From NCBI GenBank assembly GCA_934339135.1, contig CAKRHP010000012.1, positions 1-64,000 on the forward strand: a DNA stretch of 64,000 bases, in the 5' to 3' direction. Both the position numbers and the translations under genes were made by a program. Positions 44,892 through 55,700 of this stretch are shown piece after piece (the first letter of the stretch is position 1; every line of letters starts with the position of its first letter). This DNA is from an uncultured Lachnospiraceae bacterium (GTDB lineage: Bacteria > Bacillota > Clostridia > Lachnospirales > Lachnospiraceae). The notes under the pieces are model-generated. The model ran no database searches. It was not told the DNA's origin and worked only from the letters and a program-made list of their open reading frames with translations.

Positions 44892-46076
44892 ATGATAGCA
44901 AAGAAAATGGTAAAATATGTAGAGGGCAGTTCTGTCACCAGAGCGATGTTTGAGGAAGGAAAGAAAATGGCTGCAAAATATGGGGCAGAGAATGTCTATG
45001 ATTTCAGTCTGGGAAATCCCAGCGTGGAGCCGCCTGTGGCAGTAAAAAATGCAATCTGCGAGATATTAGAGCAGGAATCACCTTGTTATGTTCACGGATA
45101 TATGAATAATTCCGGTTATGAGACAGTCCGCAGTGCCATTGCGGATTCTCTGAATAAGCGTTTTGGGACTTCCTTTGCAGAACAGAATATTCTCATGACC
45201 GTGGGAGCCGCCGGGGGACTCAATGTTATATTGAAGACATTGCTGGACCCGGAGGATGAGGTGATTGCCTTTGCTCCGTATTTTGGAGAATATAATAATT
45301 ATGTGGCAAACTTCGACGGCAAGGTAGTTGTAGTATCCCCGAATCCACCGACATTCCAGCCGGATGTGGCAGAGTTTGAGAGCAGGATCACGCCAAAGAC
45401 AAAAGCTGTCATTGTGAATAATCCAAACAACCCGACAGGTGTTGTTTACAGTGAGGAGACGATCCGGGCGATGGCAGAGGTGATGGAGCGCAAGCAGAAG
45501 GAATACGGCACAGCGATCTATCTGATCGCAGATGAGCCTTACAGAGAGCTTGCATATGATGGAGTTACAGTACCTTATCTGACCAAATACTATGACAATA
45601 CCATCGTGGGATATTCCTACAGCAAGTCATTATCCCTGCCGGGAGAGCGTATCGGTTATCTGGTGATACCGGAAGAGGTGGATGATTTTGAAAATGTGAT
45701 CTGTGCGGCCAATGTGGCAAACCGTATCCTTGGTTTTGTCAATGCACCTTCTCTGATGCAGCTTGCCGTGGCAAAATGTCTCGATGAGCAGACCGACGTG
45801 GCAGCCTATGACAGAAACCGTAAGATGCTTCTGGATGCATTGACGGAGTACGGCTATGAGGTTGTTAAGCCGGAGGGAGCCTTCTATCTCTGGGTTAAGA
45901 CCATGGAAGAGGATGACACGGCATTTGTGGCAAGAGCAAAGGAGTACAATCTGTTGGTGGTACCGGGCAGCTCCTTTATGTGTCCCGGCTATGTGCGTAT
46001 CGCATACTGCGTGGATCCGGAGATGATCAAGCGATCCCTGCCCGCCTTTGAGAAGCTGGCGCAGAGCTATCAGTAA
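44892..46076 (+). CDS. Pyridoxal-phosphate-dependent class I/II aminotransferase
   Basis: 394 residues, fold type I. PLP-site features are FSLGNPSVEPP near the N-terminus, the NNPNNPTGVVYS motif, IADEPYRELAYDG (Asp and Tyr of the cofactor site), the Schiff-base Lys in YSYSKSLSLPGERIGYL, and the C-terminal substrate Arg in GYVRIAYCV. It resembles the AspC/PatA group that transaminates aspartate or aromatic amino acids; the exact substrate is not clear. GGAGG precedes the ATG. A second aminotransferase, HisC-like, starts 46 bases after its stop, so the two probably form an operon. Confidence 0.9.
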   Translation: MIAKKMVKYVEGSSVTRAMFEEGKKMAAKYGAENVYDFSLGNPSVEPPVAVKNAICEILEQESPCYVHGYMNNSGYETVRSAIADSLNKRFGTSFAEQNILMTVGAAGGLNVILKTLLDPEDEVIAFAPYFGEYNNYVANFDGKVVVVSPNPPTFQPDVAEFESRITPKTKAVIVNNPNNPTGVVYSEETIRAMAEVMERKQKEYGTAIYLIADEPYRELAYDGVTVPYLTKYYDNTIVGYSYSKSLSLPGERIGYLVIPEEVDDFENVICAANVANRILGFVNAPSLMQLAVAKCLDEQTDVAAYDRNRKMLLDALTEYGYEVVKPEGAFYLWVKTMEEDDTAFVARAKEYNLLVVPGSSFMCPGYVRIAYCVDPEMIKRSLPAFEKLAQSYQ

Positions 46077-46121
46077 TTTGTAAAAGTCAATATATTAACT
46101 ATACAGAAATGAGGATGAGCA

Positions 46122-47186
46122 ATGAGTACATGGAGAGACAATTTACGGACAATCGAGCCATATGTGCCGGGAGAGCAGCCAAATCTGCCGGATATGATCA
46201 AGCTGAATACTAACGAGAACCCATATCCCCCATCACCAAAGGTAGTAGAGACATTAAAGAGTTTCGACTGTGACAGTCTCCGTCTTTATCCGGATCCAAA
46301 TTCACAGGTGCTGGTGGATGCGCTGGCAAAGCGTTACGGACTGCAGAGTGATCAGGTTTTTCTGGGGGTTGGCTCCGATGATGTCCTTGCCATTGCTTTT
46401 ATGACGTTTTTCAATTCGGATAAGCCGATCCTGTTTCCGGATATTACATATTCCTTTTATGATGTCTGGGCAGAGCTGTTCCGGATACCATATGAGAGAC
46501 CGGCACTGGATGAGCATTTTGATCTGATCCCGGAGGATTATTACAAAGAAAACGGCGGCGTTGTGATCGCCAATCCAAATGCACCGACCGGTGTGCTACA
46601 GAGTATGGATTTCCTGCGGGATGTGCTCGAGCATAACCGGGATGTGGTGGTCATCATTGACGAGGCATATGCTGACTTTAGCGGGAGCTCTGCATTGGAG
46701 CTTACCAAAGAGTATGACAATGTGCTGATCGTACAGACGTATTCCAAATCCCGTTCACTGGCTGGTATGCGTATTGGATATGCCATGGGTAATTCGGAGC
46801 TGATCCGTGCCATGAATGACGTACGTTATTCTTACAACAGCTACCCGATGACCAGACTTTCCGTGGCACTGGGCAAGGCTGCATTGGAGGATGAGGCATA
46901 TTTCCGGGAGACCGTGGCAAAGGTGGTCAGGACAAGAGAGTGGACCAAAAAGGAACTGAAGCGGCTGGGCTTTTCTTTCCGGGATTCCCAGACCAATTTT
47001 ATCTTTGCAGCCCACGAGAGCGTACCGGCACAGACCATTTTTGATGCGCTCCGGGAGAAGCATATCTTTGTACGACATTTCGGACAGAAGCGGATCGACA
47101 ATTATCTGCGGATTTCCATTGGAACGCAGGAAGAGATGGAACGGTTTATCCGGGAGACAGAACAGATCCTTGCACAGAACAGATAA
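46122..47186 (+). CDS. hisC: Histidinol-phosphate aminotransferase
   Basis: 354 residues. HisC converts imidazole-acetol phosphate to histidinol phosphate in histidine synthesis. Seen: the HisC-like N-terminus TWRDNLRTIEPYVPGEQPN, IKLNTNENPYPPSP, NPNAPTGVL, IIDEAYADFSG, the Schiff-base Lys in TYSKSRSLAGMRIGYAMG, and the C-terminal YLRISIGTQEEM. No other his genes are present, so the enzyme may equally serve aromatic amino acid transamination. GAGGATG precedes the ATG. It ends 13 bases from the convergent histidine kinase gene without a clear terminator. Confidence 0.9.
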   Translation: MSTWRDNLRTIEPYVPGEQPNLPDMIKLNTNENPYPPSPKVVETLKSFDCDSLRLYPDPNSQVLVDALAKRYGLQSDQVFLGVGSDDVLAIAFMTFFNSDKPILFPDITYSFYDVWAELFRIPYERPALDEHFDLIPEDYYKENGGVVIANPNAPTGVLQSMDFLRDVLEHNRDVVVIIDEAYADFSGSSALELTKEYDNVLIVQTYSKSRSLAGMRIGYAMGNSELIRAMNDVRYSYNSYPMTRLSVALGKAALEDEAYFRETVAKVVRTREWTKKELKRLGFSFRDSQTNFIFAAHESVPAQTIFDALREKHIFVRHFGQKRIDNYLRISIGTQEEMERFIRETEQILAQNR

Positions 47187-47199
47187 TATATTCAAATAT

Positions 47200-48567
47200 T
47201 TAAGAGATCGCAATGACGGCAGAGGCATGAAAGACAGTTCCCTCATGGGAGAACATGCTTGTGCCGTCATATTTTTTGCAGATCTGCGTGATGCTGAGGA
47301 TGCCGTACCCGGTATGATCCTTTTTGGTAGACAGATATATTTTTTGTGCACTTGTATTTATCGTTTCATTCACGATTCCGTCAAAGCTGTTGTCTACAGT
47401 AATAATAAACTGATTGGACTGAATTCCTATATGAACGAGGATATATTTATCGTCGGTCAGGGTATGGCGGGCGCCGTTCAGGGCATTTTCCAAAAGATTA
47501 CCCAGCAGGGCGGAAAGATCCCCGTCGGAGATCGATAACTCAGGAAGTGCAGAAACAGAAGGCTGAAAGGAGATATTTTCCTCCTGACATATGGCCTGAT
47601 AGTGAGACAGAAGGATATTTATGATAATGTGGCTGGAATATTTCGGGATGCCGAGAGTGTCCAGATGTTTCAGATGGCCGGACAGGTATTCCGACAGCTT
47701 GTCGTAATCATTCTCCATGGCAAATCCCTGCATTACAATGAGATGCTGTCGGAAATCATGGCGGAGACGACGGTTTTCCTCTGTTTTTCTGATGATGTTT
47801 TCATAATATTCATTTTGCGCCCGGATCTGTTGGCGGGAATATTCTAACATCCGGTCCGCTTCAAAATGCTTCTGCTGCAGGGTGAAGATCTGGAAGAAGA
47901 TATAGTAGATCATAAATGTACAGACAATAAGGGCAAAATATAAACACAGCATGTGGAGGCTGTAATGGCTGCTATTTGATAATGGAAAAGCTCCAACTAC
48001 AAGGATCAGAAGCAGGATCAGAGACAGAAAACAAAGTTGACGGTATTCTTTACTGCCGAGAGCAGAGCTGGCAGGGATGAATTTTCTGTTTAATAACAGG
48101 CAGAGGGGTGGCAGGATCAGAAAAGAGGATGCCAACAGGATGGGGGTGCATACATAAGCATAAGGAAATCCGTCGGGATGCAGGGAAGGATTGGGAATAC
48201 GTGCGATCGCCAGATTGCAAAGGGACGTCATGACAAATGCGGCTGTGACAGAAAAAAGGAAGATAAACAGCTTTTTTGACGGAAGACCGATGGTCATATA
48301 TATATATAAGAAAAGACATGGGATCAACAAGATCATAAAGACGAGATTGGCCGTAAGATACCGATATTGCAATGGAACCAGCTGCATATCCCGTATGATG
48401 ACACAGACTCCGGCGAAGAGACCAGATAAAACGAAGATCCCTTTCACCAAAAGCCTTCTGATCCGGCTGTCAGGGTAACGGCATTGCCCGGTAAATGGAT
48501 AAAAGCAAAGTAAGGCAAAAGGAAACATCTGAATATAACAGCCGAAAAACAGTCGTAGAAATAACAT
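47200..48567 (-). CDS. AgrC-like GHKL sensor histidine kinase
   Basis: 455 residues. The first ~225 residues hold six to seven membrane helices, the layout of peptide-sensing AgrC/ComD kinases. A coiled segment follows, then the phospho-acceptor His270 in RRLRHDFRQHL and a GHKL ATPase domain (LSALLGNLLENALNGARH, GYGILSITQICKKYDG). Its ATG overlaps the response regulator stop (TAATG), so translation is coupled. Such kinases sense extracellular peptides. The divergent double-glycine peptide at 49532 is an attractive ligand candidate (inference). Confidence 0.9.
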   Translation of the reverse strand: MLFLRLFFGCYIQMFPFALLCFYPFTGQCRYPDSRIRRLLVKGIFVLSGLFAGVCVIIRDMQLVPLQYRYLTANLVFMILLIPCLFLYIYMTIGLPSKKLFIFLFSVTAAFVMTSLCNLAIARIPNPSLHPDGFPYAYVCTPILLASSFLILPPLCLLLNRKFIPASSALGSKEYRQLCFLSLILLLILVVGAFPLSNSSHYSLHMLCLYFALIVCTFMIYYIFFQIFTLQQKHFEADRMLEYSRQQIRAQNEYYENIIRKTEENRRLRHDFRQHLIVMQGFAMENDYDKLSEYLSGHLKHLDTLGIPKYSSHIIINILLSHYQAICQEENISFQPSVSALPELSISDGDLSALLGNLLENALNGARHTLTDDKYILVHIGIQSNQFIITVDNSFDGIVNETINTSAQKIYLSTKKDHTGYGILSITQICKKYDGTSMFSHEGTVFHASAVIAIS

Positions 48568-49289
48568 TAGGACAAGCTCCTCCTTTTGGTGATGTCTGAC
48601 AGATAATGATGATATTGTTCTTTCAGATCTGCCCGGTTCTTGCGGGAAAGGGTGATCTCCAGACCATCGTCCATGACTACATGATCATAATGAAAGGACG
48701 AAATATGTGCCATAGAAATGATATAGCTTCGATGGGGTTTCATAAAGCGGTCATCCAGCTGCCGGGACAGGGATGCAAGGGTATCATAGGTGGAGACAGC
48801 CTGGTCTGAGGTATGGATCAGGATACGTTTATTAAAAGACTCAATATATCGGATAGAAGAAAGTGGAAATGTGATCAGACCGGAGGCGGTATGAAGGGAA
48901 AGCACAGGAGAGGAGGTTTCCCGGATGCGACAGCGATCCAGCGCTGTAAAAATGTCCTCTCTGGTAAAGGGTTTTACAAGGTAATGAGTAGCATTCATCT
49001 GAAAGGCTTCAATGGCAAAATCCCTGCTGGTGGTAATGAAAATAATATAGCGGGGGTGATATTTCACCGGAATTTTCCGGAGCATGTCCACTCCCGTAAG
49101 CGTATCCATATAAATATCCACAAAAAGAATATCTGCATGGGGATTTTTAAGAAATTCCTCGGCGCAAAAGAAATGAGAAAACAATAATTCTTTCTCAAGC
49201 TCCGGTTTGTACTGGTGAAAGTAGTCTGTAATGTACTTTTTAATGACCGGGTGAAGTCCCCTGTCATCATCACAAATGGTTATGATCAT
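48567..49289 (-). CDS. LytTR-family response regulator
   Basis: 240 residues. The receiver domain has acidic residues CDDD, Asp58 in ADILFVDIYMDTLTG as phospho-acceptor, ITTSRD and YLVKPF. The LytTR DNA-binding domain spans residues ~135-235 (ISTYDTLASLSRQLDDRFMKPHRSYII, LSRKNRADLKEQY). This is the AgrA/ComE type, which activates promoters with paired direct repeats. ATG 49289 is preferred, as AGAAGG lies about 10 bases before it; ATG 49298 is too close. Expected targets are its own and the divergent peptide operon. Confidence 0.9.
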   Translation of the reverse strand: MIITICDDDRGLHPVIKKYITDYFHQYKPELEKELLFSHFFCAEEFLKNPHADILFVDIYMDTLTGVDMLRKIPVKYHPRYIIFITTSRDFAIEAFQMNATHYLVKPFTREDIFTALDRCRIRETSSPVLSLHTASGLITFPLSSIRYIESFNKRILIHTSDQAVSTYDTLASLSRQLDDRFMKPHRSYIISMAHISSFHYDHVVMDDGLEITLSRKNRADLKEQYHHYLSDITKRRSLS

Positions 49290-49444
49290 ATTTTTCATCC
49301 TTCTTCTCAAGCGTAGTAAAAACAGCTTTTTTCTCTAATGCAAGTATATCATAAATGAAAAAAGAATACAGTATAAAATCGGCATAAATGCGAACATTTT
49401 TGGCTCAAGTGCATAATTTGGGGGATAGAATGCAGGTGAATTAT

Positions 49445-49465
49445 CATGATACGGATGGTATCATG
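49445..49465. promoter_or_regulatory. Inverted repeat in the kinase/peptide divergent region
   Basis: CATGATAC-GGATG-GTATCATG is a perfect 8-bp inverted repeat about 65 bases upstream of the peptide gene. A -10-like TAGAAT lies at 49426-49431 with no good -35, as expected for an activator-dependent promoter. Imperfect ACATTTTTGG / GCATAATTTG copies (49394, 49411) could be LytTR half-sites, but their spacing is not canonical. Confidence 0.35.
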
Positions 49466-49531
49466 GGGACAGGAGATTGTTTGCAATCACATTAGTGCCA
49501 CACGGATGTGTGGAGAAAGGAGACGATTATT

Positions 49532-49693
49532 ATGGAAAAAAAGAAAGGGATCAATGAGGAGAATACAAAGGTACAGGAGGCAGAGGAGTTAGATCTGGAT
49601 GACCTTGACGGTGTGGCAGGTGGATACAGTCTGCGGGATGCCAAAAAAGAAAAAACAACAGATATCAGTTCAGGCACAATAGGCGCAGTTTAA
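49532..49693 (+). CDS. Double-glycine leader peptide (bacteriocin/RiPP or signal precursor)
   Basis: 53 residues. A charged leader ends in LDLDDLDGVAGG (residues 20-31), the classic pattern cut by C39 peptidase-containing ABC exporters. The predicted core is 22 residues from Tyr32 to Val53, starting YSLRDAKKEK and ending TIGAV, with no Cys and several Ser/Thr. AAAGGAGACG lies at ideal spacing before ATG 49532. It lies between the divergent AgrC/LytTR pair and the giant secreted protein gene (45 bases apart, no terminator). An HlyD-type NHLM secretion protein lies in the same run of genes. It may be an autoinducer, a bacteriocin or a modified peptide; no modification enzyme is recognised here. 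Confidence 0.75.
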   Translation: MEKKKGINEENTKVQEAEELDLDDLDGVAGGYSLRDAKKEKTTDISSGTIGAV

Positions 49694-49738
49694 GGGAAGA
49701 AGCTTATGGCAGCAACATAAAGAAAGGTATGAAACAGT

Positions 49739-52700
49739 ATGGTAAAATGGAAGAACTATTGGACACGAGGAGTGTCGTTTCTTCTGGTGGCGGCGATGCT
49801 GTCCACAGGAAATATTTCTACAGTGGCAGCTACTGCAGCGGAAAAGCAGCAGAAGAATAAAGTCAGTGAAGAACAGTTAAAACAAGCGATCCGGAATGGG
49901 CAGCAGATGGTGAAGGAGTACCCAAACGGTCTGTTTAACTTCCTGGGAACCCAGATGGAGGTGCAGGAGGGGGATGGTGCACTGGAGATTGCCGTGATCC
50001 GTCAGGGCGGTACCGGGGGCAGTGCAAAGGTAAAGTTTAAGGCAATCGACATCACCAGCTCCTATGGGGATGATTATAAAATTTATGTAGGAAAATCCCG
50101 TTTTTCTGCATTAAAGAAAGGAAAGGATGCGTTTCCTCTGATCAGGACTGCCATGGAAAAAAAGGTGGATATTAGTGCAGAGGATACCACGGAGACAGAG
50201 ACAACGACAGATGGAGAAAAGGTGGTCTCAGACGCAGTTAATGCGCAGTCTGGGACAAAACCGGAGGTGCAGGCGGTCTCTGCCGCGGTAAATCCTCTGG
50301 ATCAGTATCCGGATGCCAAAGCTGCTTCCGGGTCAGAGAAGGATACCGGTGTCAAAGCTGCAGATAGCGCAGAGACGGCAAAGAGTACGGAGAAAAAGAC
50401 TTCTCTGAAGGCCCGCCGTGAGATAGCAACCGGCAGCAGATCCGATCGACCGAACTGGAAGATTGCGGATAATTCCGAAAAAGCAGATGAAGTAAAGGAA
50501 AACTTCGAGCTCTTTATGGATTCAGTAGGAGGTACAGAAAAGACACTGGACTTTAAAGATGGAGAATATGTCAAATATCTTTATCTGGTTCCGAAGGACG
50601 ATAAGATCTCCGAAGGAGAGGAACAGCTGGTATGTGCGCTGATTCCGGAAGAGGACAGTGCACCTGTGGGAGATTCCTACAATGCCTATGTCAATATCAA
50701 AGACAACGATGCGGTGGAAAAATCACAGTATGTTTTCAGCCGTTCCGAGGTGAAGGCATCTCAGAAGAAAGCAGTGGTAACCGTAAGGCGTACCGCCGGA
50801 GAAAACTATTTTGATACGATCTATGTGGGAACCGGTGAGGGAACCGCCAATCAGGGAGCAGATTACAAGGCGGGTCTGAAAAAGGTGGAGTTTTATGCCG
50901 GAGAGACAGAGAAGAAAATCTCCATTGATATTCTGAAAAATGAGTATCGGACAAAAAGCAGGGATTTTTATGTATTGTTAAGCCGGGATGGTGCGTCTTA
51001 TATGAAATCATCCTGTCATGTGACCATTCCGGCTGATTCTGCGGCGGATGCCAAAACCTTAAAGACAAAGATTGCAGCAGGTTCTGCCGAGGCAGAGAAG
51101 ATCAGTCCGAACGGATGGAAACCGGAAAACGGCCAGTGGGCGGTTTCTTCGAAAGACCTGCGTTATCTGCAGAACGGGATCAGGCGTGAAGATAACGCTA
51201 CCCGTTTCGAGGGTACCGGAGGCCTTCGTCAGATGAAGATCAACAATAATGACTATACGTACGGTGCAAGGGAACTGGAGTTTGGATATAACAACTATGG
51301 TGGTGGAAGAAACTGGACAACGACCCACAAGGAGTGGAAATGGGTAAAATGGCGTTTTAAGCGTGTCACTGTCACAGATTACCATCATGAGGACAGTTAC
51401 GGAACACAGCTGTGGTATGGTGGACAATGCATGTGGCAGCACAATGGTCGTACGAACTGGGAAGTTTGTACCAAGGCCTTCCAAAAGAATCAGTGGGGGC
51501 AGGATGTTACGATCCAGAACTGGGCAAATCAGGGAAATCATTCCAATGGATTCGTGGGTTGGCTTCGCCTGCGGTTAAAGCAGTACAATGCAAAATGCGT
51601 GGCTTTGTCAGAAAAATATAATACTACTGCTTACAAACTGCAGTACAATAATAAGACAAAGAAGTGTGACCTGATAAAGGATGGTACCAGGGATATTACG
51701 CCGGTATTAAAGATTGATTCTCTTTCTTCAAATGTACAGAACAGCAAAAAAAATATAAATGGTACTTCTTATAACGTATACCGTTCCGATGCCATTAACT
51801 TCAAATTAGACAATTTTTATGAAGACTGCATGGATCTGAAAGGAATCGAAGCCTCTGTAAACGGCGGAAACTGGACTGTGGTTTCCGAGGGCAGTAATCT
51901 TTCTGTTGTGTTAAATGCTGACTTTTTCAAGAAGTTTGATCTGTATAACAACAGTACCATTTCTTTCCGGCCAATGGTAAGCCAGAGAAATTCTAAGCTG
52001 AAGGTTAAGGTTGCCAACAAAAATCGTGGCACATTTTACGGTGTGGAGGATGGTCAGGAATATTCCCTGAAACGCGGTGACAGTGTGAAAGGAATTACCG
52101 GACAGGGAAATGTAGCAGCGTATAACCCGGCATTCTCTCTGGGAACTACATGGAATCAAAACGATTACGGTAAGGGCAGAGTAAACTATCAGGCAGCGGC
52201 AGACAATACCAATCTGACACTGGACAAAAGTAACACAGCGGGTAATGTTGCGGACGTGACCTTAAAGGCAGCGTACAACATTGTAAAGCTTGATTATAAT
52301 GACACTGAGCTTACGGTTATGGCAGATCCGAATACCTACCGTAACACATACACCGGTTTAAAGTACACAATTGACGGTAAGACATATGACTGCTCCGATG
52401 TGAAACAGGTTCAGGATATGCAGGATGTCATGGAAAAACTTTATGCGAAGGATCAGGATGCAAAAGTAACCATGTATTTTGAATATCTGGCAAATCCAAA
52501 GTATCTGAACGGGAAAGGTCAGCAGAGTATTACCTTTGGCGATCCTTCCGGTGCGGATGTTAATGTATATGATCAGGACGGAGTGCTGATAAAGGAGGCA
52601 TCCCGTACGGTAAAGCCGGTGAAGAAGAACGGAAAATTTACCTTTACTATTAGTGATACCTGGAAAAATCTCGGCTGGGTGGACGGCACAAGCTGTACGA

Positions 52701-55700
52701 TCAAATTCCAGGGGAGAAAACAGACTTCCCTGGAGACGGAGGTGGACTTCCCGGCAGGCTCCGGCGGCTATGTGATGGTTTCGGATGCAAAGGATGTTCT
52801 TACGGACAGCAAAGGAAATCAGATGGGCAATCTGGCCAGAGATCTGGTATTTGACAATGTCAATCCTTTTACGGATTATACCATGACATCCTACGTGTCA
52901 CCAATGTATATCGGCAGATGGGGAGATTACTCCGTGGATGCGGATAACTCCGGTAATGCGGATAAGGAGAATGTGGAGAAGGCGCAGAAGAGACTGAAGG
53001 ATCTGGGCTTTTCGGAAAACCTGGCAGGCAGCGTCAATATTTACTATGGCAATGTATTCCAATATAAACCGGAAACTTATGCGAAGAGCAAGATATATTA
53101 TGACTTTGTAAAGAGGGATACCTCTACAGGTACAGACAACTCGTTGTTGGTACAGCTGACCCGAAAGTCAAGGACGGTTATCAATCCTAATAAAGTAGTA
53201 GAAGAACCTCTGACGGATGCAACGGTAACATTCGCAGGAACAGATACCGTAAGCGGGGATGACAAAGGATTCTATGAATCGGACGGAAACTACGAAAAAG
53301 GAAAGAACTATATGGCAAGGGTGAATCTGGATGCTATGAGTTATGTGGTTTCCGTACAGGGAACCGGTTTTACGAAGGCGTCCATTGATCCGTCCCAGTA
53401 TATGTTCCCGGATAATTTCTGTGCAACAATCGATGGAGAAAGCACAGGTGTACGTACCAACGGAGATGCCCTGCTCGATATTGCAGACGGGGAGACGGAG
53501 TTTACCTTTGGTTTTTCCAATGGAGCTGCCGTGAAACCCAATAAGGCGATCGTGACCATTACCAGAAAGGGAAATGAGATCTACAAACAGACCATAAGAA
53601 GAGACAACAAAAGCAGCCTCTTTAAAATGTCCCTCAATACCCTGAAAGCAGGTGTTAAGGGCGGAGACAAGATGACCATACAGGGCGTTTTCTCCGAAAC
53701 AGTGCAGAACAAAGAGGTGGATCACGTCTATCCTGCGGTTAATGTGGGGCTGACTTTCCAGAATAAGCTCAAAGCCGTGAAGGTGCTTTCCAGCTTCAAG
53801 ACACCGTTTGATAAGGTACTCAAGCTGATCGGCAAGGTCAGCACAAAGTTTGATCTGCCATTGGATTATGATCTGGAAAGTCTGGGCAATAAAACACCAT
53901 ATACTGATCCAGAGACCGGATCCCAGATCAATTCGATCCAGGTAGCATTTGGCTATAACAGCACGGTCATGAAGGATCTGAAACAGCAGCAGTTAGAACA
54001 TCGTGCCGAAAATAAGGGAGAGGGCATGAGCGGACGGGATAATATCCGTCAGTACATGGAGAATCTCATGGGTGATGATGGCAATGATGATAACAAAGAT
54101 GATAACAAAGACGATGACAAGAAGACACCGGCTCCGACGAAGGCACCGAAGAAAGATCTGAATGAGAGTAAAAAGGCGGCAGAGAAAGCGCAGGCAAGTG
54201 CTGCACCGCAAAAGAGCAGCATGGGCACCAGCAGCTTTAATTTCAACTTTAGTGTAGCCGTGGTCCTGACAGTAGAATCCGGTATTGATGCGGCTGGAGA
54301 ATCCGATGGAAATTACTATTTTAATTCGCTGGCGTTGATCGCCTCAGCGGATGCGGATTTCCAGTATTCGGTATCTTATATGACGCCGATCGGTATAGAG
54401 ATCATCGCGGAACTGCAGGTGGGAGGAAAAGCTGTTGCAGCATTTTCGGCAGAGTCAGCAAATGGCAGTATGTATGATGATGTCTTTAACCTGACGAAGT
54501 CGAGTGCGGAAAAGGATGGAAATTTCCATCTGAATAAGAAAAATTTCTCTCTTTATACTAAGTTTATGCTGGCTCCGACCATTACTGTAGGTGCCGGTGT
54601 GGGCGTAGGAAAGGTTATCGGTGTGACCGTGTCAGGTACGGCAGACTTTGATTTTGGCTTTAACGTGCCAATCATGGGAGACAATGAATCCTCCGCAGGC
54701 TATGGAAATGTAACATTAAGTGCTGCATTGAAATTAAAGATACTTTTTATTAAGAAAAAGTGGACCCTGTATAAGGGCGAGAAGATGAGTCTCTTTAACT
54801 ATGGTGCATCCGGTGTGGGAGCGATGCTTTCTGATTTCACAGAGAATTATCTCTATGAGGATATTGATGATGATTCTAACACAGAGAAATTTGCAAGAGA
54901 TTACCTGAACGATCAGAGTAAATGGCAGCCGTATGATATGAGTGCCAAAGCGGTAGATGCCGGCAGGGAAATTGTTCTGCAGGAGGGAGCATATCCAAAT
55001 CCTCAGTCCCGGATCGTCGAGATTGGAGATGAAAAGCTGCTGGCAGTCTTTCTGACGGATAAAGGCGACAGAGATGACATTAACCGCTCAGAGCTTGTAT
55101 ACAGTATCTCGAAAGATAACGGTGTAACCTGGTCTGTGCCGGTCAGTGTCAGTGATGACGGTACATGGGATGAAGCTCCGGCTCTTTACAAGGTGGGCAA
55201 TGATAAGGTGCTTGTAACCTGGTCTGATGCCAGCCGCGAGTATACGAAGGATGATGACACGAAAACAGTCCTCTCACAGCTTGATATCAGCGGAGCATGG
55301 TTTGACATTAAGACACAGAAAATGGGAGAAGAATTTGCGATCACGCAGACGACAAAAGATGAAGTGATGGCAGATACGGATCCGATGATCGCGTACGACG
55401 ACGAAACAAACCGTCTGGCGGTTTATTATACCAAGACAGATTACGAGGATACCAGAAGCGAGCTTGACGAGACAGCAAAGGGAGATATTGTATCAGACGA
55501 AAATGCAGATAATGTCGAAGAAGTTACCACATATGGTGATATTATTAACGGTTACAATGTGATCGCCTGCCGTATGGGAACACTGAAAGAAGACGGCATT
55601 ACCTGGGATGCAGCAGATCCGGAGCTTCCGGAGGCATATGGACAGAGATTTATGGATCTGGGTGTCGCAGCAGTGGTATCCGAAAGTGCCATTGAAGTAA

